Shown: positions 52,871 through 61,699 of the stretch, one piece after another
Position numbering within the stretch: the first letter of the stretch is position 1
Layout: every line of letters starts with the position of its first letter
Assembly (NCBI RefSeq): GCF_030263935.1
Contig: NZ_CP127162.1
Coordinates: forward strand, 1,745,501-1,809,500
Reading direction: 5' to 3'
Origin: Paenibacillus polygoni
GTDB taxonomy: Bacteria; Bacillota; Bacilli; Paenibacillales; Paenibacillaceae
Length of the DNA: 64,000 nucleotides
Program-made: the position numbers and the translations under genes
The notes under the pieces: generated by a model
The model's input: the letters and a program-made list of their open reading frames with translations, nothing else
Database searches by the model: none
Told to the model about the DNA's origin: nothing

Positions 52871-54400
52871 TTAATTGCGGATAAGATAGTCAAATGCTCC
52901 AAGTGAAGCTGTTGCACCTGATCCCATTGAGATAATGATTTGTTTGTAGGCACTGTCTGTGCAGTCGCCGGCAGCAAATACGCCAGGAAGGCTTGTTGCA
53001 CCGTGTTTATCTACAATAATTTCACCCATTCTCGTACGTTCAATCGTGTCGCCTAACCAATCTGTATTTGGAACAAGACCGATTTGAACAAATACCCCTT
53101 GAAGTTCGATATGTTGAACCGTTCCTGTATCGCGTTCAATATAGGAAATACCATTTACTTTGTCGGTACCTGTAATTTCCTTGGTTTGAACATTTTTAAG
53201 AACCGTAACGTTTGGCAAGCTGTAAAGGCGCTCTTGAAGAACAGAGTCTGCTTTAAGCTCAGGCATGAACTCAAGTACTGTTACATGTTTTACGATACCA
53301 GCAAGGTCAATGGCAGCTTCAATACCAGAGTTACCACCGCCGATTACAGCAACATGTTTTCCTTCAAACAATGGGCCGTCGCAGTGAGGGCAGTAAGCTA
53401 CGCCTTTGTTTTTAAACTCGGCTTCGCCCGGTACGCCAACATTACGCCATCTAGCACCTGTGGAAAGAATAACCGTCTTACTCTTAACCACAGCACCGTT
53501 TTCCAGCTCGATTTCGATAAGGTCTTTTTTCTCCAGACGTTTTGCACGCTGCAGGTTCATCAGATCAATATCGTACTCTTTTACGTGTTCTTCGAGGCTT
53601 GCAGCCAGTTTCGGACCTTCGGTATGTTTCACACTGATAAAGTTCTCGATACCCAGTGTATCCATAATTTGTCCGCCGAAACGTTCTGCAATAATACCTG
53701 TACGAATTCCTTTACGTGCAGCATAAATAGCAGCACTAGCACCTGCTGGTCCACCGCCGACAACGAGTACATCATATGGTTCTTTATTGTTGAACTCGGA
53801 TGCATCTGGAGTGCTTCCTACTTTTGCAAGAATTTCTTCCAGTGTCATACGGCCGCTTCCAAATGATTCTCCATTCAAGAAAACAGTAGGAACAGCCATA
53901 ATATCTTTGCTCTCCACTTCTTCCTTAAATGCAGCACCATCGATCATGGTATGTGTGATGTTCGGATTCAGTACGCTCATTACGTTTAGCGCTTGAACGA
54001 CATCAGGACAGTTGTGGCAAGACAAGCTGATGTAAGATTCAAAATGAAGCTCATCTTGAATACTTTTCACTTGATCAATTACCTTTTGATCTACTTTTGG
54101 AGGTCTGCCGCTTACTTGAAGCAAAGCGAGTACCAAGGAAGTAAATTCATGTCCTAAAGGAATACCAGCAAAAACAACACCAGTGTTTTCAGAAACACGG
54201 TTAACACTGAAGCTTGGTGTTCTTTCCAATTGTGCTTTTTCAACTTTAATTCTGGAGGACATCGTAGCAAGCTCGTCCACTAGGGAAAGCATGTCACGGG
54301 AGACTTCATCGTCTCCCGCACATACTTTAAGTACTACGTCGCCTTCCAGAAGCTGAAGATATTGTTCTAATTGAGCTTTAATATCTGCTTCTAGTATCAT
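52871..54400 (-). CDS. ahpF: Alkyl hydroperoxide reductase subunit F
   Basis: AhpF is the NADH-dependent flavoprotein that re-reduces AhpC. The N-terminal tandem thioredoxin-like domain carries the dithiol Cys128/Cys131 in LSCHNCPD. The thioredoxin reductase-like part has the FAD motif VVGGGPAGASAA, the second dithiol Cys337/Cys340 in YCPHCDG, and the NADH motif VIGGGNSGIEAA; the FAD-binding ending FAAGDCTD is near the C-terminus. The 509 residues are the normal length. AAGGAG is 9 bases before the ATG. It lies 13 bp after ahpC in the same operon. Confidence 0.96.
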   Translation of the reverse strand: MILEADIKAQLEQYLQLLEGDVVLKVCAGDDEVSRDMLSLVDELATMSSRIKVEKAQLERTPSFSVNRVSENTGVVFAGIPLGHEFTSLVLALLQVSGRPPKVDQKVIDQVKSIQDELHFESYISLSCHNCPDVVQALNVMSVLNPNITHTMIDGAAFKEEVESKDIMAVPTVFLNGESFGSGRMTLEEILAKVGSTPDASEFNNKEPYDVLVVGGGPAGASAAIYAARKGIRTGIIAERFGGQIMDTLGIENFISVKHTEGPKLAASLEEHVKEYDIDLMNLQRAKRLEKKDLIEIELENGAVVKSKTVILSTGARWRNVGVPGEAEFKNKGVAYCPHCDGPLFEGKHVAVIGGGNSGIEAAIDLAGIVKHVTVLEFMPELKADSVLQERLYSLPNVTVLKNVQTKEITGTDKVNGISYIERDTGTVQHIELQGVFVQIGLVPNTDWLGDTIERTRMGEIIVDKHGATSLPGVFAAGDCTDSAYKQIIISMGSGATASLGAFDYLIRN

Positions 54401-54413
54401 ATTGACGCACTCC

Positions 54414-54977
54414 TTAGATTTTGCCTACAAGATCAAGGCTTGGTTTCAGTGTTGCACTACCTTCTTGCCATTTAGCCGGGCATACTTCACCTGGGTTGTT
54501 ACGAACATATTGTGCTGCTTTGATTTTGTTAACAAGTGTACTTGCGTCACGGCCAATACCGCCAGCATTAATTTCTACGGTTTGGATAACACCATCTGGA
54601 TCGATGATGAAAGTACCGCGGTCAGCAAGACCAGCTTCTTCGTCTAGTACATCAAAGATACGGGAGATTTTTTGGGAAGGGTCACCGATCATGATGTATT
54701 CGATTTTACCGATAGTTTCGGAATGATCGTGCCAAGCTTTATGTGTAAAGTGAGTATCAGTAGATACAGAGTATACTTCTACGCCAAGATCTTTCAGTGT
54801 AGCATATTGATTTTGAAGATCTTCAAGTTCAGTTGGGCATACGAAAGTGAAGTCAGCAGGGTAGAAGCATACAACGCTCCATTGACCTTTAAAGTTTTGT
54901 TCAGTTACTTCGATAAATTCACCTTTTTGAAAAGCGTTAGCTTTAAATTCTTGGACTTCTTTTCCGATTAGAGACAT
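54414..54977 (-). CDS. ahpC: Alkyl hydroperoxide reductase subunit C (peroxiredoxin)
   Basis: AhpC reduces hydrogen peroxide and organic peroxides. The peroxidatic Cys47 lies in FTFVCPTE and the resolving Cys166 in EVCPAKW, the typical 2-Cys arrangement. The start is ATG at 54977 (complement), which gives MSLIGKEV and 187 residues, the same as B. subtilis AhpC; AGGAGG is 9 bases upstream. Another ATG lies 6 bases further upstream, too near that site. ahpF follows after 13 bp. The promoter with a Fur/PerR-type box is at 55081-55117. Confidence 0.97.
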   Translation of the reverse strand: MSLIGKEVQEFKANAFQKGEFIEVTEQNFKGQWSVVCFYPADFTFVCPTELEDLQNQYATLKDLGVEVYSVSTDTHFTHKAWHDHSETIGKIEYIMIGDPSQKISRIFDVLDEEAGLADRGTFIIDPDGVIQTVEINAGGIGRDASTLVNKIKAAQYVRNNPGEVCPAKWQEGSATLKPSLDLVGKI

Positions 54978-55080
54978 ATTCATGTTCCTCCTAATAGTGG
55001 TATGTTTGTTATTGCAGAATTCATATTTAATTAGTATGGAGATAAAACTCAAAACTAATTAAATAATAATAATTCTAATC

Positions 55081-55117
55081 TGATAATTATTATCATATAA
55101 CCTTATCATTCTGTCAA
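55081..55117 (-). promoter_or_regulatory. ahpC promoter with overlapping Fur/PerR-family box
   Basis: On the minus strand TTGACA (55112-55117) and GATAAT (55089-55094) are 17 bp apart, an excellent sigma-A promoter. Over the -10 box lies TGATAATTATTATCA (55081-55095), an exact inverted repeat that fits the Fur 7-1-7 consensus at every position and the PerR consensus TTATAATNATTATAA at all but two. Repression by a Fur-family regulator is expected. Confidence 0.82.
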
Positions 55118-55775
55118 GAATAATTCTCAATTAGATTTAAACTTTTATCTCATAGACGTTTTATTTTAATAAACTCTACTCTGCCCAGTGAAGTGTTGTT
55201 TCATTAAAGGGACATCTGCGAAGAAAAGAGGAGTATCTTCAGTATCTTCATCTATAAGCTTACAGAGAATAGAATCAATATTCAAATGCACGGTGCTTTG
55301 TTGTGTACAGTTTTTATATGGGGAATTCCTTTGAAGTCAGGCTAATACTTGCAATCCAATTGTTAAATTTAGAGTGGAAATGATGAGTGAGAAGAATCTA
55401 TTTAAAGGAGCAGAGAATATCAGAGAAGAAACTAGTAATTTTCCTTCTTCTATTATAGAGGTCAGAAAAGTATATTTAAAGTGATTGTTTTCCTTTACAA
55501 AATAATTTTGGGCGCCTCTTTCGAGACGCCCAAATCATGGGAGAGGAGAAACCGGATGAAGAGCTTATGGGGAAACGTAAGTCTTCTCCGCGGTTGTCTA
55601 CGGCACTTGTGATGCCGATAATTACATCATGACCGCTCTCACGTAAGTTTATACATGACCGGGCCAATTCTTTTTGCAAAATTGATTTAGGCATTTTCAC
55701 ATCTATTATAGATTGTGGTACGATATCGGTATAATAAAGGCACATATTAAGACAGAAACAGGGTGACATAAAAAG
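55118..55775. other. Intergenic region with no confident gene
   Basis: The stretch between the ahpC promoter and rsmD is mostly AT-rich. A hairpin TTTGGGCG.CTC/GAG.CGCCCAAA lies at 55508-55534; T residues follow it only on the minus strand. An open frame on the minus strand (55476-55769) lacks a good ribosome binding site. TATAAT at 55731-55736 may be the rsmD -10 box. Confidence 0.45.
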
Positions 55776-56396
55776 GTGAGAGTGATATCAGGCACAGCAA
55801 AAGGAAGACCGCTTAAAGCAGTTCCCGGAACAGGGACACGCCCGACAACCGATAAGGTGAAGGAAGCGGTCTTTAGTATGATTGGACCTTATTTTGAAGG
55901 TGGAAATGTGCTCGATCTGTTCGCTGGCAGCGGCGGACTTGGCATAGAGGCACTTAGCAGAGGGATGGAAAAGGGGATATTTATCGACCTTGAACCCAAA
56001 AGTATTGAAGTTATTCGAGCTAACTTGAAGGCTACCAAGCTTGAGAGTAAGGCAGAAGTGTATCGTAATGAGGCTGGCAGAGCTTTGAAACTGCTCGCAA
56101 AACGTGCTTACAAGTTTGATGTTGTTTTTCTAGATCCGCCTTACCGGATGAAAAATGCAGATGAACTCATGCTGGCGATGCAGGAGAACGATATGTTATC
56201 TGAAGATGCAATTGTAGTTGTTGAATATGATGCAGATCATGAGTATGAAGAAAACTTTGGACATTTTGCCCAAACTCGAAAAACTACCTATGGTGATACA
56301 GCTATATCGGTATACCATTATTCTCCCAGCACTGAAGCAGTGGAGGAAGATACAAGTCATAATGAAACAAGTCAGGAGATACAAGTCGATGAATAA
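55776..56396 (+). CDS. rsmD: 16S rRNA (guanine966-N2)-methyltransferase
   Basis: RsmD methylates G966 of 16S rRNA with SAM. The family start RVISGTAKGRPLKAVPG, the SAM motif VLDLFAGSGGLGIEAL and the catalytic VVFLDPPY are all present. GTG 55776 is the start, with GGGTGA 9 bases upstream. The C-terminal tail after residue 185 is acidic and extended, probably poorly conserved. The gene overlaps coaD by 8 bp, the usual neighbour in Bacillales. Confidence 0.95.
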   Translation: MRVISGTAKGRPLKAVPGTGTRPTTDKVKEAVFSMIGPYFEGGNVLDLFAGSGGLGIEALSRGMEKGIFIDLEPKSIEVIRANLKATKLESKAEVYRNEAGRALKLLAKRAYKFDVVFLDPPYRMKNADELMLAMQENDMLSEDAIVVVEYDADHEYEENFGHFAQTRKTTYGDTAISVYHYSPSTEAVEEDTSHNETSQEIQVDE

Positions 56397-56907
56397 AGAA
56401 GTACACTCAGGCGAGAGAGTAGCCGTCTATCCGGGTAGTTTTGATCCCGTAACGATGGGGCATCTCGATATCATTACAAGAGCTTCCAAACAGTTTGATC
56501 GTCTGGTGGTTGCTGTTTTGAACAATAAAAGCAAGAATCCTCTATTTTCGGTAGAGGAGCGTGTTGAATTACTGGAGATGGTTACGAAGGATCTGCCCAA
56601 TGTAGAAGTGGATAGTTTTCGTGATCTTACTGCGAGCTATGTACGCGTTAAAGGGGCCGATGTTATTGTGCGCGGAATTCGGTCGGTAACGGATTTTGAA
56701 TACGAATTGCAGCTCGCGTCCTTGAATAAGAAATTGAATAAGGACGCCGAGACTATTTTTATGATGACCGATCCGATTTATTCCTATCTTAGTTCCAGTG
56801 TGGTTAAGGAAATTGCAAGCTTTAATGGAGATGTAACAGACCTAGTGTCCAAAGAAGTGGAAGAAGCGCTTAGACGTAAAGTTAATGAGAAAAAGGCCCT
56901 CGAGTAG
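56389..56907 (+). CDS. coaD: Phosphopantetheine adenylyltransferase
   Basis: CoaD makes dephospho-CoA from phosphopantetheine and ATP, the penultimate step of CoA synthesis. The nucleotidyltransferase motif is YPGSFDPVTMGHLDI (the T/HxGH site), with VRGIRSVTDFEYELQ and YSYLSSSVVKEIASF later. ATG 56389 has GGAG 10 bases upstream and gives 172 residues, slightly longer than usual because of the first 10 residues. The 3' end overlaps the convergent ylbJ gene by 26 bp. Confidence 0.95.
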   Translation: MNKEVHSGERVAVYPGSFDPVTMGHLDIITRASKQFDRLVVAVLNNKSKNPLFSVEERVELLEMVTKDLPNVEVDSFRDLTASYVRVKGADVIVRGIRSVTDFEYELQLASLNKKLNKDAETIFMMTDPIYSYLSSSVVKEIASFNGDVTDLVSKEVEEALRRKVNEKKALE

Positions 56908-58132
56908 ACTTCCATCCGGCAATCCATTTGGATAACAAAATGAACGTTGTTAGCAGCAAAATGAGAAGTAGCCCGAACCATCCTGCATACTGAAAACCGT
57001 TTATTACAGGTTCTGAGATGCTGTTTACTGCGGTGGAAGCGTCATTGAACACGGTTTTAGTGGAGACAAGCCACATTTTAATGGGTGTCCACAGGATCAG
57101 GACAAGAATATAGGAAATACATGCATGTAATATTCGTCCAAAAGTAAAGATAGATGTGCTGATTCCGTATGGCTTCAAGAGAGCTGAGACTTGCCAGTGT
57201 GAACTGAGCCCTCCCCAGCCGATCGCCGCTGCAAGTAGCCCGAACTGGATTGGCTGCGAGATGATATCAGTGGAACGAAGAGCATAAGCCCCAAGGTGTA
57301 TTTCGAAAAAAGAAGACCAGAGATAATCCGGCAAAAATGGAGTGATGTATTTTCCAATCAACCTTATTAGGACAGAAAATACGATCATTGAGCCGCCTGT
57401 CATCATTAATACTTGAACGGCATGACTTACTGTATCTCCGAGCAGTTTCCCAAAACTTCGGCCGTCTTTTTTTCTAGTCATAGCAGCGGTTTGATACATG
57501 GAGTAGAGAAGACCTTTTTTTGGAACGGCTGATTCGTGTAAGTGCGGGTTCGTATTACTTACCGATACGGCATCATTCTTGTCAGCAAATCTCGCGAGAA
57601 TGAATCCGGAAAGGATACCAGCTGCCCAGTGAACCAGGATGAGCACGTAACCGACAACGGGATTTTGATAAAAAGCGGCACCAATGACAACGAGAAGTGT
57701 CATAGGATTGGTAAAATGCGTGAGCGCAGCAAGCCGGGAGGCTTCTTTTGACGTGATTAACTTTTGTTCATACAGCTGTACTGCAGTATCGGCTCCGGAA
57801 GGGAAACCAGCACTCATGCCCATGGCTAGTCCCATACCGGTTGCTCCCGGCATTCGGAAACCTTTTTTCATTAAGGGGTCGATAAGTACACCCAGTCCGT
57901 GGGTAAAACCGTAAGCAGTCAGCATCTGGGACAGCATTAGGAAGGGCAGCAAGGCAGGAAACACCATTTTCCACCAGATATCAAGTCCTTGTATAGAGGC
58001 TTCAAACGCCTCTTCGGGTGTAGAAATAATAGCGACTACGAGGAAAAGAGCACCTATACCCAGCAGTACTGTGATGAGATAGGGAGGAATCAAGGAGCGC
58101 ATACCTGCACTTGTTTTCTTATTAAGGTTCAA
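56882..58132 (-). CDS. ylbJ: Sporulation integral membrane protein YlbJ
   Basis: YlbJ is a polytopic membrane protein of the nucleoside-transporter-gate family needed for spore formation in B. subtilis, where it is expressed under sigma-E. About ten hydrophobic segments are visible, including WKMVFPALLPFLMLSQMLTA and the conserved GLAMGMSAGFPSGADTAVQL. TTG at 58132 (complement) is the start with GAGGTGA 7 bases upstream. Its presence supports a spore-forming host. Its 3' end overlaps coaD on the other strand. Confidence 0.92.
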   Translation of the reverse strand: MNLNKKTSAGMRSLIPPYLITVLLGIGALFLVVAIISTPEEAFEASIQGLDIWWKMVFPALLPFLMLSQMLTAYGFTHGLGVLIDPLMKKGFRMPGATGMGLAMGMSAGFPSGADTAVQLYEQKLITSKEASRLAALTHFTNPMTLLVVIGAAFYQNPVVGYVLILVHWAAGILSGFILARFADKNDAVSVSNTNPHLHESAVPKKGLLYSMYQTAAMTRKKDGRSFGKLLGDTVSHAVQVLMMTGGSMIVFSVLIRLIGKYITPFLPDYLWSSFFEIHLGAYALRSTDIISQPIQFGLLAAAIGWGGLSSHWQVSALLKPYGISTSIFTFGRILHACISYILVLILWTPIKMWLVSTKTVFNDASTAVNSISEPVINGFQYAGWFGLLLILLLTTFILLSKWIAGWKSTRGPFSH

Positions 58133-58345
58133 TGAACGATCACCTCTATAGGTAAGATAAAGACCGACCCTGTAAAAAAAGGCGCGGTTTTTTTTAAGGT
58201 TTTAAGGTTGAATGGTAGTGGTGCAACATGTTCTTGTTAGCTTCTGCTTGATGTTCTGTGGATGAATATGTTGTCCTATACATGTATATGTAGAATACAA
58301 AGAACAAGAACAAGCTGTCTGTAAGTAAGGAGGAGGTGAACGTTC

Positions 58346-59383
58346 ATGAGTGATATGCGTAGAAAAAGCGGAATGCGAACGACGCTATATATCGCCCTAC
58401 TTGCCATTGTGGTTTATGTTTTGGTGTATATGCCTACGCCGTATATCATTACTCAGCCGGGTTCGGCAGAGGCAGTAAAACCCATGGTCGAAGTAAAAAA
58501 TGGGGATGAACAAGAAGAGGGCGAATTTCTCATGACCACCGTATCGGCGAGTTACGCGAATTTGTCACTCCTCTTTTTATCTGTGTTTAATAATCATGCG
58601 GAGATTGGAAAGAAAGCAGAGCGTCTCCACGGAAAATCAAAAGATGAATATTCGGCGGAGCAGGTTTTCTATATGAGTGATTCTCAATCTTCTGCTATGG
58701 AAGCTGCATATGAGCAGGCTGGCATTCAGTATAGTATTGTACCTGAGCATATATTTGTGTTTGGTCTGTCCAAAGATCCTGCGCCTCAAGGGGATATTGA
58801 GGCCGGAGATAAAATACTGTCTGTAAATGGGGTGCCTACTCCTGATCATACGGTTCTGTCAAAGGAACTGGAGGGTAAAAAAGCGGGAGACTCCATTGAA
58901 ATGCAGTTAAATCGGAATGGAGAGACCATCACGAGAGAAGTTACGCTAGTACCGATTAAAGATACGAATACGGGGAAGACAAGAGCCGGTCTTGGCGTGA
59001 TGATCGGAACCATTCAGAAGGTAAAGTCCGAAGATCCGGCCCACCAGATCGTATTTAAGGATACCCGGGTAGGCGGTCCTTCTGCAGGACTTATGTTTAC
59101 GCTGGAAATTTATAATCAGCTTACTCCAGGGGATTTGACTAAAGGCCACATTATTGCGGGAACAGGAACGATCACGAAAGAAGGCATCGTTGGACCCATC
59201 GGCGGTGTAGTTCATAAAATTGTAGCTGCGGACCGAGAAAACGCGGAAATTTTCTTTGTACCTAGAGATAATTATGAGGATGCAAAGAAAAAGGCAGATT
59301 CCATCAAAACAGAAATGAAACTCGTTCCTGTGGACACGGTAGAGGATGCCCTTGAATATATCGATACGCTTTCCGAAAAATAA
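58346..59383 (+). CDS. ylbL: YlbL/SepM-type PDZ-Lon membrane protease
   Basis: The protein has one N-terminal membrane helix (residues 13-29), a PDZ domain at about 130-205 (GDIEAGDKILSVNGVPT) and a Lon-like S16 protease domain. Ser246 in GGPSAGLMFTLE and Lys291 in IGGVVHKIVAA form the catalytic dyad. Relatives include SepM, which trims competence peptide in streptococci, and B. subtilis YlbL. Here the target is unknown. AAGGAGGAGGTGAA precedes the ATG. ylbJ is divergent from it. Confidence 0.93.
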   Translation: MSDMRRKSGMRTTLYIALLAIVVYVLVYMPTPYIITQPGSAEAVKPMVEVKNGDEQEEGEFLMTTVSASYANLSLLFLSVFNNHAEIGKKAERLHGKSKDEYSAEQVFYMSDSQSSAMEAAYEQAGIQYSIVPEHIFVFGLSKDPAPQGDIEAGDKILSVNGVPTPDHTVLSKELEGKKAGDSIEMQLNRNGETITREVTLVPIKDTNTGKTRAGLGVMIGTIQKVKSEDPAHQIVFKDTRVGGPSAGLMFTLEIYNQLTPGDLTKGHIIAGTGTITKEGIVGPIGGVVHKIVAADRENAEIFFVPRDNYEDAKKKADSIKTEMKLVPVDTVEDALEYIDTLSEK

Positions 59384-59427
59384 AACTTTTTTCATCACAT
59401 CTCAGGATGGTGATGAAAATTACACGT

Positions 59428-59485
59428 AAAAAAATAGGGCACATAACTTGAGGTCGGAGACTTCACGTTATATGCCTTATTTTTA
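59428..59485. terminator. Bidirectional terminator between ylbL and tmcAL
   Basis: AAAAAATAGGGCA.ATAAC.TGA and its near complement ending TGCCTTATTTTT form a stem of about 20 bp with small mismatches, with A and T tracts on the two sides. Confidence 0.85.
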
Positions 59486-59536
59486 TTGAATGATCAATTA
59501 TAGATGATCATATGTTTTAGCTGCATAGATTTCATA

Positions 59537-60781
59537 TCATTTTTCTACAATCCGTACAGGGGATTCGTAAAAATCACGATACAATAGCCTTGGGTCCGGC
59601 TTAGGCATGCCCATTCCATAGACAGCTGTAGCCTGCTGATCCCATGTTAATTGATCATGCTCGAAGGCAGACGTTTTAATAACGATCGGCAGTGTTGCTT
59701 TTTTGCGCATTTCTTTTAACAAGGCTTGTCCTTTATCCGTAAAACCAAGAACCCGAATATAATGAGGTCCTTGGCGAAGAATATCCGGTGTCATTTTCTC
59801 CTTCTCATGATGTAGAAGAATATGAGTCAGCATGCGCTGAAGTTTTGTTTTTGTATACCTTTTCGTTTTGACCGCTTCTAGGAGAGCATGGATGGAGAGC
59901 TCCGGAAGCTGAGGGAGCATTTTCAGTAAACGATGCTCGAGGCCCTCAGTGACCTCGCCAAAGCGCGCTAGTTCCTTCGGGCTCTTCGTCACGAGCTGGG
60001 TAAAAAGCGCGTCACGGTAGCGCTCCAGATCCACAGGAGCGCGTCCATTCTGCCATTCGCGCTGCAGAATGGCTAGTACCTCCGCCGGCACATAAGGTGC
60101 CGCGGCGGCAAGGCCGTCCTCGCCGAGCAGAAGCCGGCGCACGGCTGTTGCACTTGCGATGCTGCCGGTGCTCGGCATCGCATCGTGGTACCCGGCGCCG
60201 GTACGCTGCGCCGTGAAGGGCCTGATCGCGCTGCCTAAACGGCGCAGCGCGATAAGATAGTGCAGCCCAAGTGTATTATTGGGCTGCTTCAGCAAGGCCA
60301 GTGCCCCCGCAGGATCACTGCCGGGGGCAAGAGCTGCCGCAGCCGCTGCATAGGCTGCGGGATAGCTTGCACCGCTGGCAAGCTGCTGCTGGAGGAGGGA
60401 AGCCAGAGCCTGCGGCTCACTGGCTAAGAGGTCCGCCAGCTCCACCAGCGGTGCAAGCTCACCTGATTCGCTGCCAAAGCAGAGCGAATCAACAACGCCT
60501 GTATGGTGCAAGGTGGCCACCGCACCATAGGCAAACCATTCCGCCGGCTGTACTGCATAGGCAGCCGGCAGTTCAAGCACGAGATCGACGCCGAGCGTAA
60601 GCGCCATCTCCGTTCGTGCCCATTTGCTGACGATCGCGGGTTCGCCGCGCTGCAAAAAATGCCCGCTCATGACGGCAACCACTGCGCTCGACTGTGTGAG
60701 CTTTTTCGATTCCTCTAGATGATATACGTGACCGTTATGCATGGGGTTATATTCTACAATCAGTCCTACCGCGGAATTCAC
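59537..60781 (-). CDS. tmcAL: tRNA(Met) cytidine acetate ligase
   Basis: TmcAL (YlbM) acetylates the wobble cytidine of elongator tRNA-Met using acetate and ATP. The N-terminal nucleotidyltransferase-like motif is LIVEYNPMHNGHVYHLE, then VAVMSGHFLQRGEPAIV and GVDLVLELP. GTG at 60781 (complement) is preferred, with GGGAGG 12 bases upstream; TTG 60793 directly touches that site. The middle of the gene (about 60000-60650) is far richer in G and C than the rest of the window and encodes many Ala, Gly, Leu and Pro residues. Function should be intact, because the motifs and the length of 414 residues are normal. Confidence 0.93.
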   Translation of the reverse strand: MNSAVGLIVEYNPMHNGHVYHLEESKKLTQSSAVVAVMSGHFLQRGEPAIVSKWARTEMALTLGVDLVLELPAAYAVQPAEWFAYGAVATLHHTGVVDSLCFGSESGELAPLVELADLLASEPQALASLLQQQLASGASYPAAYAAAAAALAPGSDPAGALALLKQPNNTLGLHYLIALRRLGSAIRPFTAQRTGAGYHDAMPSTGSIASATAVRRLLLGEDGLAAAAPYVPAEVLAILQREWQNGRAPVDLERYRDALFTQLVTKSPKELARFGEVTEGLEHRLLKMLPQLPELSIHALLEAVKTKRYTKTKLQRMLTHILLHHEKEKMTPDILRQGPHYIRVLGFTDKGQALLKEMRKKATLPIVIKTSAFEHDQLTWDQQATAVYGMGMPKPDPRLLYRDFYESPVRIVEK

Positions 60782-60838
60782 GATATTGTTCAACCTCCCG
60801 GATTTGCTTAAGACCTGCTTTATTTGTTATCTTAGTTA

Positions 60839-60955
60839 AATCAATTTCATAATACCTTTCGTTGCTTTAATCGGGAGTATATATGGATCAAAATGGATCT
60901 ATTTTTCTATATATAGTCCCAATTTTATCGTTTTGAATGAGTTATGAAATGGATT
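60839..60955. repeat. MITE-like 117-bp inverted-repeat element, copy B
   Basis: This is the inverted counterpart of copy A (38552-38671). Its ends are AATCAATTTCATAA (60839-60852) and TTATGAAATGGATT (60942-60955), with one mismatch. Internal shared blocks are GTTGCTTTAATC, GGATCAAAATGG and CTATATATAG. It lies upstream of tmcAL and of the ylbN promoter. Confidence 0.75.
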
Positions 60956-61045
60956 ATAGCAGGATATTATTTTGAATTAGCCGTTACGGTAACTGTTTTT
61001 ATACGAACAGCTTATTCTCCAATACAGGGTGTAAAGTTTAAAGTG

Positions 61046-61075
61046 TTGACAAACCTCTTTGAAAATCGTTATAAT
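61046..61075 (+). promoter_or_regulatory. Strong sigma-A promoter of ylbN-rpmF
   Basis: Perfect TTGACA (61046-61051) and perfect TATAAT (61070-61075) are 18 bp apart. The start point would be about 61083, giving a leader of roughly 110 bases before ylbN. Confidence 0.78.
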
Positions 61076-61192
61076 GATTTTTGTTTGTTAGACCCTTTTC
61101 TCAACATACTTATGTCTGTATTGCAACACACTAAGATAGTATACAGTAATAGGGCTGATTGAAAAAATGGTTTATCGTCTGGAGTGATTATA

Positions 61193-61699
61193 ATGCAAAT
61201 GTCATTTCGCAAGATGGCAGCAAGTACGGAACCTGTAAAGGTATCGGAACAACTTGATCTTAGTCATCTTATTCGAAACAACAAGGAAATCACAGCCGTT
61301 TCTCCTTTGCAGGCAGAACTAACACTAACTGCATTACCGGGAGACGTTGTGGATGTTCAAGGTCCGTTAACGGCCGAAGTGGATATGCTCTGCTCTCGTT
61401 GTCTAGGTAACGTACATGAACATTTAGATATGAAATTCGCCGAACAGTTCAAACAAGGAACAGAGCCGGAAGATGCGGATGAAGAAGATGATACCTTGTA
61501 TGTGGACGAGGATATCGTGAATCTTGATCCATTTATGGAAGAATATTTCTTGCTGCATCTACCGTTTGCGCCGCTGTGTAAGCCCGATTGCAAAGGGCTG
61601 TGTCCTACATGCGGTACCGACTTGAACCAAAGCAGTTGTGACTGCGACAATACTGTTGTGGATCCACGGCTTGCTGGGCTTAAGGATTTCTTTAAATGA
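61193..61699 (+). CDS. ylbN: YceD/DUF177 family protein
   Basis: DUF177 proteins are encoded next to rpmF in most bacteria; the E. coli and plant members act in 23S rRNA processing or accumulation. The hallmark cysteine pairs are visible: DMLCSRCLGNV near residue 65 and CKPDCKGLCPTCGTDLN near 135, probably a metal site. An acidic stretch EPEDADEEDD lies between. ATG 61193 has GGAG 8 bases upstream. The protein has 168 residues. The tandem hairpin array begins at its stop codon, before rpmF. Confidence 0.92.
   Translation: MQMSFRKMAASTEPVKVSEQLDLSHLIRNNKEITAVSPLQAELTLTALPGDVVDVQGPLTAEVDMLCSRCLGNVHEHLDMKFAEQFKQGTEPEDADEEDDTLYVDEDIVNLDPFMEEYFLLHLPFAPLCKPDCKGLCPTCGTDLNQSSCDCDNTVVDPRLAGLKDFFK

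Noticed and set aside
52723..53001. Minus-strand open frame with repeated Phe-Trp
   Set aside because: The repeated FW pattern is just the AAAACC repeat read on the other strand; the rest is antisense to ahpF, whose family assignment is certain.
53084..53866. 260-residue open frame opposite ahpF
   Set aside because: It lies wholly within ahpF on the other strand; no ribosome binding site or domain, and it is Cys/Phe-rich as expected from antisense reading.
55476..55769. 97-residue open frame on the minus strand upstream of rsmD
   Set aside because: No recognisable domain and no good ribosome binding site at its start codons; the region probably holds the rsmD promoter on the plus strand. 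It cannot be fully excluded.
60271..60600. Plus-strand open frame opposite tmcAL
   Set aside because: It arises from the GC-rich segment of tmcAL; Pro/Arg-rich low-complexity product without any family likeness.
60944..61162. 72-residue open frame before ylbN
   Set aside because: It starts in the right end of repeat copy B and contains the TTGACA/TATAAT promoter of ylbN.
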